From Bolinopsis microptera (Eukaryota > Ctenophora > Tentaculata > Lobata > Bolinopsidae): DNA of 64,000 bases. The notes under the pieces are model-generated. The model did not search any database. It was not told the DNA's origin and saw only the letters and a program-made list of their open reading frames with translations. Positions 23,533 to 42,290 of the stretch are shown here, one piece after another. The stretch's first letter is position 1, and each line of letters starts with the position of its first letter. Made by a program: the position numbers and the translations under genes. Location: assembly GCF_026151205.1 (NCBI RefSeq), contig NC_087083.1:2361036-2425035 (forward strand), read 5' to 3'.

Positions 23533-24655
23533 AGTGTTGCAAACTCCCAGATACTAATGTTATTGACAGTAAACACACGTAATGGTAAACATGGGTATCA
23601 CAACTCCGTAGTATAATAGGTGTAGAAAAGAAAAGGTCGTGTTAATAACACTGTTGGAACAACTGGTAGGGTAATGCGAATACCCTGTAATGAGAGGTTA
23701 AGTTGTGAAGTGTGCACATTGTATGAACATGATAGAACTATCTAAGCTTATTGAGATATCATTTCAACCCAAACAAAATAATTTGAAAATAAGTTATAGG
23801 CATTATTGCGTAGTACAGCAGAACCCCAATTTAACGCCGCAGTAAATCGGGTTAAACTCCTGTTCACAGAGTATCACACTGTTCTTAAAATAAGCAGAAG
23901 AAAATTTAAAAACTATTCTTGGTCCGTCTCACAGCCTGTATCTTGAGTTTCACCGTCAGTAAATTATATCAAAATACTAAAGTTTTAATTTCGTAATACC
24001 ATATATTGTGTAGGAAACAACACGTGAAGCTCTTTTAATCACAGTTACTAATTTCAAGATGCGTACGTAGCACACAATAGTTACACTTATATTAGTTCGA
24101 CTTTGTTAAATGAAGGCTGTCCCGACTCCCGTGTGGATGAGAATAAAGCGCGGTAATTATTTTCTATCGCTCGATGAGTGACCTGTGACGTCACTGACCT
24201 GTGACGTCACTGACCTGTGACGTCACTGTTTAGAGCTTTTAACGTTCCTAATTATTGTTATTTTGATATTGTATTGTAGACGGAGTTTTCATTCAGTCAA
24301 ATACATTGTATATTGTAGGCGGAGTGCGAGTCTCCATTCTATATATTCAATAATCTGCACTATATATTCCATTACATTAATTATGTATAATATATATAGT
24401 AATACTCAATTATAATAATATGTAAACTCATTAACTCTAACCCGTCATGACGACAGTGTATAATTATACAAGCCTCAGCATTTTATTATCCTTTTCACAA
24501 AACATGTACAACTTAATAATCATATATAACATAATATATTTAAATAACATAATACAACTCCGTGCACACTCTCATGGAATTAGTTGCTTTGTTCTTTATA
24601 TAATGCAAGAAGTTGCTTCTCCCGTAGGCAGTATATAATGGTTGCGCGTTCTGAC
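23533..24655. other. Unassigned sequence beyond the LINE fragment
   Basis: Apart from the CRE repeat at 24179-24228, nothing is recognised. An AT-rich stretch near 24340-24560 leads into the CA array. Confidence 0.5.
24179..24228. promoter_or_regulatory. Triplicated CRE (TGACGTCA)
   Basis: A 16-base unit, TGACCTGTGACGTCAC, is repeated three times, placing three perfect palindromic CREB/ATF sites at fixed spacing. No adjacent coding exon was found. Confidence 0.55.
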
Positions 24656-30899
<6,244 letters not shown>

Positions 30900-31440
30900 A
30901 CATTAGACATTAGGGTAGACACTAGGGTAGACATTAGGGTAGACATTAGGGTTGACATTAGGGTTGACACTAGACATTAGGGTGAACATTATGGTGGACA
31001 TTAGGGTAGACATTAGACACTAGGGTAGACACTAGGGTAGACATTAGGGTAGACATTAGGGTTGACACTAGACATTAGGGTGAACATTATGATGGACATT
31101 AGGGTAGACATTAGGGTAGACATTAGGGTAGACATTAGGGTTGACATTAGGGTTGACACTGGACATTAGGATGGACATTGGACATTAGGGTAGACATTAG
31201 GGTGAACATTATTGTAGACATTAGGGTAGACATTAGGGTTGACATTAGGGTTGACACTGGACATTAGGGTGGACATTAGGGTGGACATTAGGGTGGACAT
31301 TAGGGTGGACATTAGGGTAGACATTAGGGTAGACATGAGGGTTGACACTGGACATTAGGGTGGCATTATTATGGACATTATTGTGGACATTATGGTGGAC
31401 AATAGGGTGGACATTAGGGTGGACATTAGGGTTAAGGGTA
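30900..31440. repeat. 12-bp array containing TTAGGG
   Basis: Irregular units of GACATTAGGGTA and variants (GGTTGAC, GGTGGAC, ACACTAGAC) run for about 540 bases. Each unit contains the animal telomere hexamer TTAGGG, but the spacing is 12 bases and not 6. A decayed interstitial telomere or an independent minisatellite are both possible. Confidence 0.9.
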
Positions 31441-31780
31441 GGCGTTGCTTTGCGTTGTAAGCGTGAGATAGGTTCCGTTTTAGGTCCACTGGTCCGGAGT
31501 TTCCGCTTTTAGTTCCTGGTTCAGGAAATGCCTAATTTAAATTTATCGAATCAATTTTAATGATTCCTGGACTATATTTTGGTATTTGAATCGGAGAATA
31601 CCGTAACCCTCCTTCATTTATTTGCAGTTGTTTTGATACAGTAATTTGATACTGTCATGACATTCTTAACTTCTTTTTATCACAATATAGCTGGGATTTC
31701 TTGGTAACAAAATATGTCGATCAGTTAATTAATTTATTGCTAATTGCCATCCTCACGATATAGCTGGTCTCTGATTGGGT
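31441..31780. other. 5' flank of the 31781 exon
   Basis: No TATA box was seen. A CTGATTGGG (inverted CCAAT) lies immediately before the ATG, and an in-frame TGA at 31772-31774 closes the upstream frame. Confidence 0.4.
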
Positions 31781-31849
31781 ATGCCTTGGTTGCGCTTCAG
31801 AAGATTTCGAAGATCGAAGAGCGTTGATCACACTGATGAAGACGAGGAG
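31781..31849 (+). CDS. Candidate first coding exon (possible ITPK N-terminus 2, basic tip)
   Basis: ATG at 31781 opens 23 codons: a basic aromatic start (PWLRFRRFRRSKS) followed by acidic DHTDEDEE. A textbook donor, GTGAGT, begins at 31850 and leaves phase 0. The in-frame stop at 31772 and the strong donor support a first exon. The Arg/Phe patch resembles membrane- or actin-contacting tips, but no family is recognised. It joins in phase to the exon at 32162, optionally with a 15-base microexon at 32089-32103 (coding SLKLQ, flanked by TTTCAG and GTGTGAG). Confidence 0.55.
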
Positions 31850-32161
31850 GTGAGTTGGTTACTTATAAGCTTATAGTTTATACTCTGTCGTTGTGTCTGC
31901 AAAGTTATTTTGGTTATTCGTGTTGGCAAGTATTTGCATGTCTAATGATCATGATATGAAAAATATCAAATGTCACAAAATTTGCCATAAAACGGACAGC
32001 GGAAAATATTTATACGCGCGAGGACACATGTGAAGCCACAAATGAGATTGGACGCCTCTACAGCTACAATTTCTAATTCAGATTTCAGAGCCTCAAACTA
32101 CAGGTGTGAGTATCACGGAATATTCCAGAACTCGAAGACATGACCCATACCTATAATTTAG

Positions 32162-32467
32162 ATCTCCACCTATATCGATGAGTATGAAACGGAACAACGG
32201 AACAAGGACGATCTACGAAAAGACCGTCGTAAAGCAAGAGCGAAGGAGCTGAGATCCATCAGGGAACAATCCGGGTCCCCGCTTGAATCAGGGGAAAAAC
32301 CGGATCTCTCGAAACGGAACAGCACGAATATCTTTACCTGTGATACCTCGGACGAGGAGGACGAGTGTAGCATTATGGAGGAGGAGCGATGTAGTACCAG
32401 AGATAAAATCAAGTTCCAAGAAGAGAATGTGTGCCCCGTCAAGAAGAATGGAAAAACTCCTAGACTG
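32162..32467 (+). CDS. Candidate second exon, charged coiled-coil-like, acidic SDEEDE
   Basis: After the acceptor ATAATTTAG, the only frame that stays open is phase 0, matching the 31781 exon. It begins ISTYIDEYETEQRNKDD, continues with a Lys/Arg/Glu-rich helix-like segment to about residue 35, then a Ser/Pro-rich part, TSDEEDE near residue 61, and a basic end (KKNGKTPRL). A donor-like GTACCT begins at 32468 in phase 0, as needed to reach the kinase exon at 62353. If unspliced, the frame continues to a TGA at 32549-32551 with a hydrophobic tail. That would make a separate protein of 152 residues when joined to the first exon. Confidence 0.55.
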
Positions 32468-33086
32468 GTACCTGACCTCTTGTTTTACTCTTCCCGGCTG
32501 CCCTGGTTTATTTTTACTCTTCTCCTGGTTGTATCATCTCACTCTCTGTGAACCTATCCCCCTCAATGACATACATAGTCTTACTTTTGGTGGCTCTGTG
32601 TGCAGTGTGTGTTTGTGATAGAAATGTCTGATTCTTGATTGAGATTACTAATTGTGTGACCTTATTTATCGATACCTATTGGTTTTTTGCCAGGAAAGTT
32701 CTTGAGGAATCAGCTTGAATTCTTGTGCTGGAACGGGAACTGTACTCCTGAATATCTGTACTATCTGGCGCAGTGGATTCTAAGCGTGCAAGAATATATT
32801 TTACAATCAGTGGGAAGATATATAATGACATATACCTCTGTACTCTTTCTACATCTCTTTCAGATACGAAATTATTATAATGATGAGTTTAGATGTTTAA
32901 CAACCAATGTTCTTGAAATATCGCTCACTAATTAGTAAATAATTAGTAATTAATTAGTAATTAATTAGTAATTAATTAGTACTCATTAGTTAGTAATTAT
33001 TACTCACTAGTTAGTAATTACTATCTATCGGAGGATGCGCGATAATATCAATCTACACAACATTGAACATAACGATATGTGATAGA

Positions 33087-33234
33087 TTCACATAATAACA
33101 TATCTTTACATATTTCACTTATCCAGCGCGCAGATTCACATAATAACATATCTTTACATATTTCACTTATCCAGCGCGCAGAGACACATAATAACATATC
33201 TTTACATATTTCACTTATCCAGCGCGCAGAGACA
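33087..33234. repeat. 48-bp tandem repeat, 3 copies
   Basis: Three near-identical units (CACATAATAACATATCTTTAC... ending TCCAGCGCGCAG). Confidence 0.93.
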
Positions 33235-33869
33235 TGGTTACACTTACGCAACACTTGAATAGTGCTATTCATGTGAATATCATTATATATGCAATTTAAA
33301 AATATGTAAGATCAGGCACATGTGTCGGTGATTCTGTGCTTGTTGAGGAGCTGGACATTAAGTACTGTGATATATTGTAGCGCTGTGAGTTATACAAGTG
33401 GTGTCTTCTGTAGCGGTGCATCTTCTCTCTCGCTTGTTATGAGTTGTTTGAGGTGGAGAGGTGGACATTAGTGGTCAGGTTTGCTTTTTTTGAAGCTGGA
33501 ACTGGTTGAGTTCAAGTTGTGGAGAATTCTGAAATACGATGTTTCGTTGTTTTGTCTAATATACATATGCTTTATTTGCTTTGTTTGCAGTAGTAGTGGT
33601 GTTTGTGGGGGATTGGGAATATAGTAGACTTTATACATACAACTTATCCTATTCTTAAACGTACACGCTTCCAAAATCTCATCTCCAACACGTTTATAAT
33701 ATTATATCATATTGCCCCCTCACATTTCCCCCCCACATTTCCCCCTCACATGAGATTGAGACCATTGCACCAGTCTAAACTATCACTTAGAGTCTACCTA
33801 AACTAGATGGGCACATTGAATGGCACTGTGGGCTCATCTTTACTCCAACCACTCCCTGCCAGCGCCCCA

Positions 33870-34000
33870 ACGTGATAGCTCTGCCCACGTGGTATCTTCT
33901 TATTGGTTCAACCACGTCACATGACGTGTTTACAGGCTCTCTGATTGGCTGTCACATGGGCGGTTGCCATGGTTACGGTTGCACCATGTTTTGATGTGAC
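33870..34000. promoter_or_regulatory. Promoter-like island: E-box, CCAAT, X-box-like
   Basis: CACGTG near 33886, ATTGG near 33902 and 33943, TGACGTG near 33922, and a GTTGCCATGGTTAC palindrome at about 33963 that resembles RFX X-boxes. No adjacent exon was identified. Confidence 0.4.
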
Positions 34001-34183
34001 AAGTTTGCAGTTGTGCAAGAAGGACAACTTTTATTCTTCTGGAGAAGTGTGTTTGATAACATCTCATGTGGCACCTACATCATTGTGACAGTGCAGTTTC
34101 ATTTGACAAGCTCGTTGTGTCATTCTCATCTTCCAATTTTCCCCGCCAAAAACGGTCGTATTTAAAATGAAAAGTGATAAGAG

Positions 34184-34216
<33 letters not shown>
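34184..34216. repeat. 33-base poly-C run
   Basis: Uninterrupted C run (poly-G on the minus strand), a strong G-quadruplex or i-motif candidate and a likely length-error site in sequencing. Confidence 0.95.
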
Positions 34217-34949
34217 TTTGTGGCGTGTCACTCTTCCTAGTGGGTTACTACTCACGCAAACAAGGCTGGGGATAATGGATCTTGATATCCAGTACTGTAA
34301 ATTGCTACCTTTAACTTGAGAGAACATCACTTGAGGATCTTGATTTGCTTTCCCAGCTATACAAATATTTCTTTTAATCTCATCCTATGAAACAGCCCAG
34401 AACTCAACCAACCGTACATACCCCCGCTATTATTTACCAATATCAGAATTCCCGTGTCACCCCACGCCTCTCACATAGTCCACGATCACTAATTCCCCAC
34501 TAATTAGGGACCAATTAAGCAATCAAGTCATTGTCCAGTCAACGAAAGGACGGAATGATCTGTTTAACGACGTGACTGTTCCTGTCACGATTGTCTCCTA
34601 ATTGGCTCCCATTTCCTGGCCACCAGTCGAAGGTGTGTTATATATACTGCCCTCACTTTGTGTTAATATAATTTGCTTCAGTCTGTGACCTGGATTTAAC
34701 GGGGATAGTTCCGTTTAATCGCATTCCTGGACGCTAAATCTTATTTTAAGTTTTTAAATTTAGTTATGTTATATGTGTTTAATAAAACCCTCGCTGGTAG
34801 TCTGATTTATCCTTATTAATCTTAAAACTTATTTCCCATATTTGTGATATTGCAATCAAATTACACGTTCGTTAACGCTCCAGCGCTAGCCCCATGCCAC
34901 ATAGGTCTGGTCACATTGGTCAGTGTCGGAGAAACATTAGCCCCTAGTT

Positions 34950-35884
34950 AGATCTGCTACCTAGTGATAGGGGGTCAGATCTGCTACCTAGTGATAGGGG
35001 GTCAGATCTGCTACCTAGTGATAGGGGGTCAGATCTGCTACCTAGTGATAGGGGGTCAGATCTGCTACCTAGTGATATGGGGTCAGATCTCTCTCTGTGT
35101 CTGTAGGGTTGATAGTCAGATCTGCTACCTAGTGATAGGGGGTCAGATCTCTCTCTGTGTCTGTAGGGTTGATAGTCAGATCTGCTACCTAGTGATAGGG
35201 GGTCAGATCTCTCTCTGTGTCTGTAGGGTTGATAGTCAGATCTGCTACCTAGTGATAGGGGGTCAGATCTCTCTCTGTGTCTGTAGGGTTGATAGTCAGA
35301 TCTGCTACCTAGTGATAGGGGGTCAGATCTCTCTCTGTGTCTGTAGGGTTGATAGTCAGATCTGCTACCTAGTGATAGGGGGTCAGATCTCTCTCTGTGT
35401 CTGTAGGGTTGATAGTCAGATCTGCTACCTAGTGATAGGGGGTCAGATCTCTCTCTGTGTCTGTAGGGTTGATAGTCAGATCTGCTACCTAGTGATAGGG
35501 GGTCAGATCTCTCTCTGTGTCTGTAGGGTTGATAGTCAGATCTGCTACCTAGTGATAGGGGGTCAGATCTCTCTCTGTGTCTGTAGGGTTGATAGTCAGA
35601 TCTGCTACCTAGTGATAGGGGGTCAGATCTGCTACCTAGTGATAGGGGGTCAGATCTGCTACCTAGTGATAGGGGGTCAGATCTGCTACCTAGTGATAGG
35701 GGGTCAGATCTGCTACCTAGTGATAGGGGGTCAGATCTCTCTCTGTGTCTGTAGGGTTGATAGTCAGATCTGCTACCTAGTGATAGGGGGTCAGATCTCT
35801 CTCTGTGTCTGTAGGGTTGATAGTCAGATCTGCTACCTAGTGATAGGGGGTCAGATCTCTCTCTGTGTCTGTAGGGTTGATAGT
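34950..35884. repeat. Composite 27+33-bp minisatellite
   Basis: Two modules: A (27 bases, GATCTGCTACCTAGTGATAG...) and B (33 bases, GATCTCTCTCTGTGTCTGTA...). The order is five A, then nine BA pairs, then four A, then three BA pairs with a final B. The fifth A carries a GATATGG variant. This shows higher-order exchange between an A-only and an AB array. The 307-codon frame is a by-product. Confidence 0.95.
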
Positions 35885-36460
35885 TAGCTGTTAGTTGTAG
35901 TTATCAGCGGACAGTTTTAGTTTATCTTCTGCTGACATCCTTCGAACTCGTTGTGGTTTCCTGAAATTAAATATGGACTTTGGAGCACTCTCATTTCTCA
36001 GTTAGTAATCTGGAAACTCTCCCAGGTTCTTAAAAATGTATCTTTCTCAAGGTATCGCATGTTTTGTTCCCCTCTCCCGAGTTCTTACAATTACATGGAT
36101 CTTTCTCGAAGTTTTAGTATGCATCTGGAGCTAGCCTAGTCGAGTGAGAGAGGTCTCTATTCTGTGTACCATTATAAGACCGAGTGAGATGCTGAGGATG
36201 AGTCTATGAACTATTATCACTAGTAGTGGGGTCACTAGTAGTCATTAGTAGTCATTAGTTGTCACTAGTAGTCATTAGTAGCAGTCTTGTGAGGCGGTCT
36301 TCGTGAGCTCACTGTGATTTCATCTTCTTAAAACTGCTAAAACGTGCTGCAGTCATTAGCTGTAATATTGACTCAAATGTAGTCTATAACTGAGTTTAAC
36401 AGTCTATTACATAGACTATATCATAGACTACTACAATTCACACTGGCGCCAACAACAGCT
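35885..36460. other. Unassigned sequence
   Basis: An ACTAGTAGTCATTAGTAGTC-type short repeat lies at about 36219-36282. Nothing else was recognised. Confidence 0.5.
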
Positions 36461-36690
<230 letters not shown>

Positions 36691-37169
36691 TGATAATCCA
36701 ACACTCCGTAAATAACATTCGAATGCCTGCTTGTAGACTACTCGTTAGTCGATTTTACATGAATTCATGGGCTGGTCGGAGAATTATTACACTGCATTAG
36801 CTGTGAATTATAGATATTGAGGATAATTATTAGTGGTGGCTCACTTACCGGCTCCCTATAGTTACTAAACCTGACATTTTATTCCTATATCCCAACATTT
36901 GTCTACTTTTATCCTTCCTTTCTTCCTTTTTCCTTTCATTGAACTTCTTCCTCCATCCGACGCCCAGCCTCGTGCTCGTAATTACTCGCACTAGTTATAA
37001 TATTTACCATAATTATTAGAGCGATTATGAGTAGTAATTATGAGTAGTTATTACAAGTTATTATTTGCATCGTTCAACGTCACAGAACCACCAATAATTG
37101 GTCCTCCCTTTCTTCCCTGTTCTTGCTCCGTAGGCTGCAATAACCACCTTCATTTTATCCGAGAACAAA

Positions 37170-37292
37170 TAACCAGTAACCAGTAACCAGTAACCAGTAA
37201 CCAGTAACCAGTAACCAGTAACCAGTAACCAGTAACCAGTTACCAGTTACCAGTAACCAGTAACCAGTAACCAGTAACCAGTAACCAGTAAC
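37170..37292. repeat. 7-bp AACCAGT tandem repeat, about 17 copies
   Basis: AACCAGT repeated almost perfectly, with two TACCAGT variants near 37240. A looser CACCAGTC/TCCAGTC cluster lies at about 37573-37620. Confidence 0.95.
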
Positions 37293-38599
37293 AAATAACC
37301 CGAGGAGGATTCTTCGTGATTATTACTATCTAAGTATCTACAAATCGTTGTTGAATGGCGAATACTTATTATCCGGTACCGAGGATAATTGAGAAAATTT
37401 TGTAGCTATGATTGGAGGTATAGAGAAAATCTCTCTCTTCCAAATTCGGCTTGATTGCCCGACTTGGTTCCTTGTTCCCCGCTCTTTCTCTCCTCCGTTC
37501 CTTTTCTTGATCTACAATTAATTCAACCTACCCTTTTTTATTTCGTCACGTAATCATCTCGGCACTCTCCAACCACCAGTCTCCAGGAACCAGTCACCAG
37601 TCACCAGTCTCCAGTCACCAACTACCCGCTCCTTGGATCCGTTTGTCGAACCATGGCTTCCGGCGGCGTGAACAGGCTTCTAATCACGCTACTTACGACT
37701 AATTATTCGGTAGTTAGCAGGGAAATTGTTGTGAGGTCTGCCCGGGTATTTGTGCAAGGCGTTTAATTGTTTTCCGGTCTTTCTTCAATCTGAATCAAGG
37801 ACGCAGATCCTTTTTATTTATTTCTCAGAGCTGATTTTATTATCTTCTTATTTACCAAACTTTTGTTTTTTATCGCCTGCTCACAGTTACTCAAATCTAC
37901 TCAAATCTGCTGTGTATTTTTCCAACCACACGCACAGCACGGTTTACATTGGATAAAATATTTTCGCCCTACAGTATTCATATTGTGTTGTACAGTATTC
38001 ATTCTCAAATAAAATTGTCGCCGCATTTTCTCATGCTTTATGCGCATGACAATGCCATTCCCAGTGGACCTATTTGCGAATCTATTTCGGAAGGAATTTA
38101 CTATTGTTCCCTTAATTTCTCCTGTCGTGTTCCGGCTACATTCGGTTGTGGTAATTATTCCTAAGACAGAATGATTCTTTGGCACACTCAAGCATGAATA
38201 TTATGAATATTTTGTGCTTTAACCTGGTTCTACTAATGGTATATTTCAAGGAGTTCATGTTTTATTCATTTATCAAAATTTATTCAAGGTAAATTAAAAA
38301 CATTCTATTACAAAATTGGAATATTACGGAGCTAGAAAAGCAGTGATATATTTTTAAATGAAAGTAACTGTTCTCTCCTGTCAATCACCGTTTGCTCCGT
38401 CGAAGATACTTTTTCGAAATTAGTTAAAATTCAAACGACTGCGGTGATATTCTGTTAATTCCCACACGATTGTGGATGATATTCTGTAAACTCACACGTG
38501 CATGGGTGCTACTGGTTTCATATTAACTACCCTCCTCCTCACTGACTACAGTTCATTTCTCCCGTAACATAATACAACTCTGTTCATTAATCACATCTC

Positions 38600-38760
38600 C
38601 ACCACTTAACCAAACCACCAATAGCAGCGCTCCCCATAGTGATCTGACCGCTCTTAACCAATCAGAGGTGTTCTAACCAACCCTCTCGACCAATAGAAAG
38701 CCAGAACACCAATCACGTGGTGTGACGTCACGTGGCTACGGACCGGCAACACCAATTGGA
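38600..38760. promoter_or_regulatory. Promoter-like island: multiple CCAAT, E-box and CRE
   Basis: CCAAT boxes near 38617, 38658, 38690, 38708 and 38751, with an overlapping CACGTGG...TGACGTCACGTGG composite at 38714-38735. An open frame of 68 codons starts at 38722 inside the motif cluster, but its sequence is not recognised. Confidence 0.45.
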
Positions 38761-39430
38761 TTAACCCGAGCTCTTTTCGCTAATGACGGGTCACTGCAAT
38801 TAAATTGCCCTGGATTGTGCATCATCTGCGGAGGAAGACCGACTAAATATAGATTCAAGTTTAGATTACGAGGTTACGTGGGCATTTTCCCGATTGATCT
38901 TGCTTTGCTGGGTCCAGTGATTTGTTAAAGTCTGTGAAGAAACTATCACAGCTCCTCTATTTCTCACGTACCCTTAGAGTTAGTCCTTATTGGTCCCATG
39001 GTAACGTGAACAAATTATGCTGTTGTTAACTACATCACTATTCTTTACTCATAATAATAGTGATAAATTGAAGTTTAATAAACACCACTATTAAACTTAT
39101 AGTCAGCAGTATATATACCGTTCCTTACTAATTAATAACATTCCTTACTATTCTTTATTATATATTATTATTCTTTATTATATTTTACTATTCTTTATCA
39201 TATTTCACTCATATTTGTTTTGCCATAGTGTCCAGTCCATGGCGAGACATTATGGCGCGACCTTGTTCTCTAGCCCAGGCATATGCTGGTATAACCATGG
39301 TGATTGGCGGTGTTTAGCTTACTGAGGTGTTGTGTAACATCAGCAATTGTTTTATATAGCTTAAGTCTTAACCACGGTTTTACAATGTGTAGTGTTAGAA
39401 TATTATGTCAATATGGTTCAGAAGGTGTCA

Positions 39431-39862
39431 AAATGAAGGTTTAGACAGGTTTTGTGTCTTGCCGTTATCAGCATAGTGAAATGAAGGTTTAGATAGGTTT
39501 TGTGTCTTGCCGTTATCAGCATAGTGAAATGAAGGTTTAGACAGGTTTTGTGTCTTGCCGTTATCAGCATAGTGAAATGAAGGTTTAGACAGGTTTTGTG
39601 TCTTGCCGTTATCAGCATAGTGAAATGAAGGTTTAGACAGGTTTTGTGTCTTGCCGTTATCAGCATAGTGAAATGAAGGTTTAGATAGGTTTTGTGTCTT
39701 GCCGTTATCAGCATAGTGAAATGAAGGTTTAGACAGGTTTTGTGTCTTGCCGTTATCAGCATAGTGAAATGAAGGTTTAGATAGGTTTTGTGTCTTGCCG
39801 TTATCAGCATAATGAAATGAAGGTTTAGATAGGTTTTGTGTCTTGCCGTTATCAGCATAGTT
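39431..39862. repeat. 48-bp minisatellite, 9 copies
   Basis: Units of 48 bases (AATGAAGGTTTAGACAGGTT...) vary at TTTAGA(C/T)AGG. Two overlapping minus-strand frames of about 150 codons are repeat artefacts. Confidence 0.96.
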
Positions 39863-42008
39863 CATTCTATTCTCGGCTAGAAAATAACCAACTTCTGGAA
39901 TTCGTGGCATGTCTTAATAGCGCTGAAAGTGGAACGTGAATATTTCAAATATTTATCTTTTGTTCTGTCGGCACCTGTCGGAATATAAAAATATACATAT
40001 ATAGTATATATATGTATATATATCTTATAATCTCTAGTAAGAACATGAGCCTTCAAGTAAGAAATAGGCTCACCCTGGGCTCACAAAATTTCTCTAAAAA
40101 TCATGCTAGGTTTGAATTTACCCAATCGTGCGATCAAACCTTTTCACGTACGTTGGTGCATTATTTACTTTGTTGTATTAGTTTCTGTCGGGTTGTTTTT
40201 CTTTTTGACCCAAATTAATTGATTGATAAGCCGACTAGAAATATTTGAGGGCCTGCTTCATCTATTAACCCTGTTCGAATGGACATTTGTAGGTAACGTA
40301 TAATGCTTTTGGACACGAAGGGAAACACACAACGTAAGGCTTGAAATCATCGTGAAACTACATTAGAGCCTCAAATTATTTGCAGTTGAGGTCACGATCA
40401 GTGTTTGAAAAAACTGTTTTCCAATTGCTATTGCTAGACACTAGTAGTATTATGTGTCTTAACAGCTTAACAGGTTTTGTAATGGCCATATAAACAGCTT
40501 ATGCGTTGTAAAGTGTACTAATACTAGTACAGACTACTAATGTCTAAAATGTCCGTTTATTTATGATCTAACATAAAACATCCTGTTAGAAATCTTCATT
40601 CTAGAAATTGAAGCCTCTTCTCTATGATTTATGTTATGAACTATTTCTTCAAAGTTTTTCTTGTTTTTTTAAATACATAGATCTGGCAGATTTTGGTATG
40701 ATTGTGGTTGAAAATTTCCTCGAAATCAATTTTTAGTCGTTTCTAATAGAGGGGAGTGATATCTATTAGCTGATTTTAGTTCCATCGAAAAATACTGTTC
40801 CTAGTTGAAGTTGTCGCTGGACAAAGGTCAGCGCTTTTCTTTTCATTAAAAAGTCGACTTTTTAGTGAAGACCACCCTGTCCCATTCAAAATGTGGTCGT
40901 GCTTCAAGAATTGTACTATTGAAACGGGCCTATATGGGCGGTGGTGTTTAGTTTTACAGATAGTAGGTTATAGGACTAAGTATTAAGTAAGGGATAGTCT
41001 ATTTATAGACCATTGTCGGGGCATCATTATGTGGTAGAGGTCTATAATATTTACCGTCTATAATATTTACCGTCATAACCTTGCACAATTGCATACTATA
41101 ATATCTCCCAAACATGTTGCCAGACATTTATAAATCTCCGCACCCCCTCATTGAACATCTGTAAAGTCCTGCAATTCTTGGGGGGCTAATCTTGGTTGCA
41201 GCGTTGTAGATTATGGAAATAGTTTTATATTATATATTATGTTATATTATATAATTTATATAATATATTATATTATATATTACATTATATGATTTATATA
41301 ATATATTATGTTTGATGTTTGGAATGAGCGCCCTTTTTTGTGAGTGTTAGTCTTACAATGTTAGTTCTAGTGGAGGGTGTTATAATAGGAGGGGTAGAGG
41401 AGGGAGGGAGCACTGTTTGTCTTCTTGAAAAGCTTGAACAAGAAAAAATATAGCCCCTCCCCCCCCGGCCCCATCAGCTCCATAGTGGGCGTGCCCTGTT
41501 CAGCGCAACATCTCCTTGTTCATTAGTTGGTTTGTGGCTCTTTGAAGTTATGTTTTTCATCAAAAGAAATAGATGCTGGCACTGTCTAGCAGCCATATCC
41601 TTTCACAAATGTTCCGGATTGGACAGTATCCAAGAAGCCTGACCATTCCACTGAATTGAGCTCGGAATGGTCCGGCTTCTCGGAAACTACTCTGGGTACG
41701 TGCACCGGTTGTTCTCACCTTGTTTGCCTGTAAATTCACCAATCACCAACTTTTCTGTTCACTAATTTGGGTATGTGCTGCTAGTGTTCTGGCTATAGTA
41801 CGGAGTAGCTCAGAATTCTCACAATTTGGGGTTTGTGCATTCTGTAGGACTGAGGTAGAATATTTACAGGTTGTGCGCAGTCTTCCATAGCTACTTACAG
41901 TTTATCTAGCCACCAACAACTTAGAACATATCTATTAATTCTGAGCCTTTCTTATCCAATAATTCATTCTTTATCTATCTTTATCAAATAAAGTACACTT
42001 ATCTCCAC
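39863..42008. other. Unassigned AT-rich sequence
   Basis: Contains the second foldback-family copy, TA-rich palindromic runs at about 41217-41310 and an imperfect hairpin at 41629-41677. No gene was recognised. Confidence 0.45.
40712..40845. mobile_element. Partial diverged copy of the 21796 foldback family
   Basis: Shares GAGTGATATCTATTAG, the TTCCAT-GAAAAATA block and AAAGGTCAGCGCTT, in the same order as the left arm of the 21796 element. Only one arm is present, so it is a fragment. Confidence 0.7.
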
Positions 42009-42290
42009 GAAATAGAGCTCTCTGATTGGTTAATGGAGCCCCACGTGAGCGAAATAGAGCTCTCTGATTGGTTAATGGAGCCCCACGTGAGCGAAATAGA
42101 GCTCTCTGATTGGTTAATGGAGCCCCACGTGAGCGAAATAGAGCTCTCTGATTGGTTAATGGAGCCCCACGTGAGCGAAATAGAGCTCTCTGATTGGTTA
42201 ATGGAGCCCCACGTGAGCGAAATAGAGCTCTCTGATTGGTTAATGGAGCCCCACGTGAGCGAAATAGAGCTCTATGATTGGTTATTTATG
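42009..42290. repeat. 42-bp CCAAT/E-box minisatellite, about 6.7 copies
   Basis: Each unit has GAAATAGAGCTCTCTGATTGG, then TTAATGGAGCCC and CACGTGAGC. Every copy therefore has an inverted CCAAT box and a CACGTG E-box at fixed spacing. The last copy has TCTATG for TCTCTG. Related copies lie at 42597-42620, 42908-43022 and, inverted, at 44699-44742. The 191-codon frame through it is not a gene. Confidence 0.95.

Larger units (their letters stand above)
32552..34949. other. Unassigned sequence with CCAAT/E-box island and poly-C
   Basis: Contains TAATTAGTAAT repeats at about 32934-33010, the 48-bp repeat, the promoter-like island at 33870-34000 and a 33-base C run at 34184-34216. No coding region was recognised. 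Confidence 0.5.
36691..39430. other. Mostly unassigned sequence
   Basis: Contains the AACCAGT array and the 38600-38760 CCAAT/CRE island. A short frame from ATG 37653 (MASGGVNRLLITLL..., 37 codons, favourable ACCATGG context) and frames at 37750, 37949 and 38722 were considered; none has a recognised domain. Confidence 0.45.

Noticed and set aside
34964-35887. 307-codon repeat frame (ICYLVIGGQ type)
   Set aside because: Translation of the 27+33-bp satellite.
37653-37766. Short frame MASGGVNRLLITLL with a good start context
   Set aside because: Only 37 codons, weak donor GTAGTT, no upstream in-frame stop nearby; too little support to call a sixth first exon.
38722-38928. 68-codon frame beginning inside a CCAAT/CRE/E-box island
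   Set aside because: Position is suggestive but the sequence has no recognisable motif and the start lies within the motif cluster itself.
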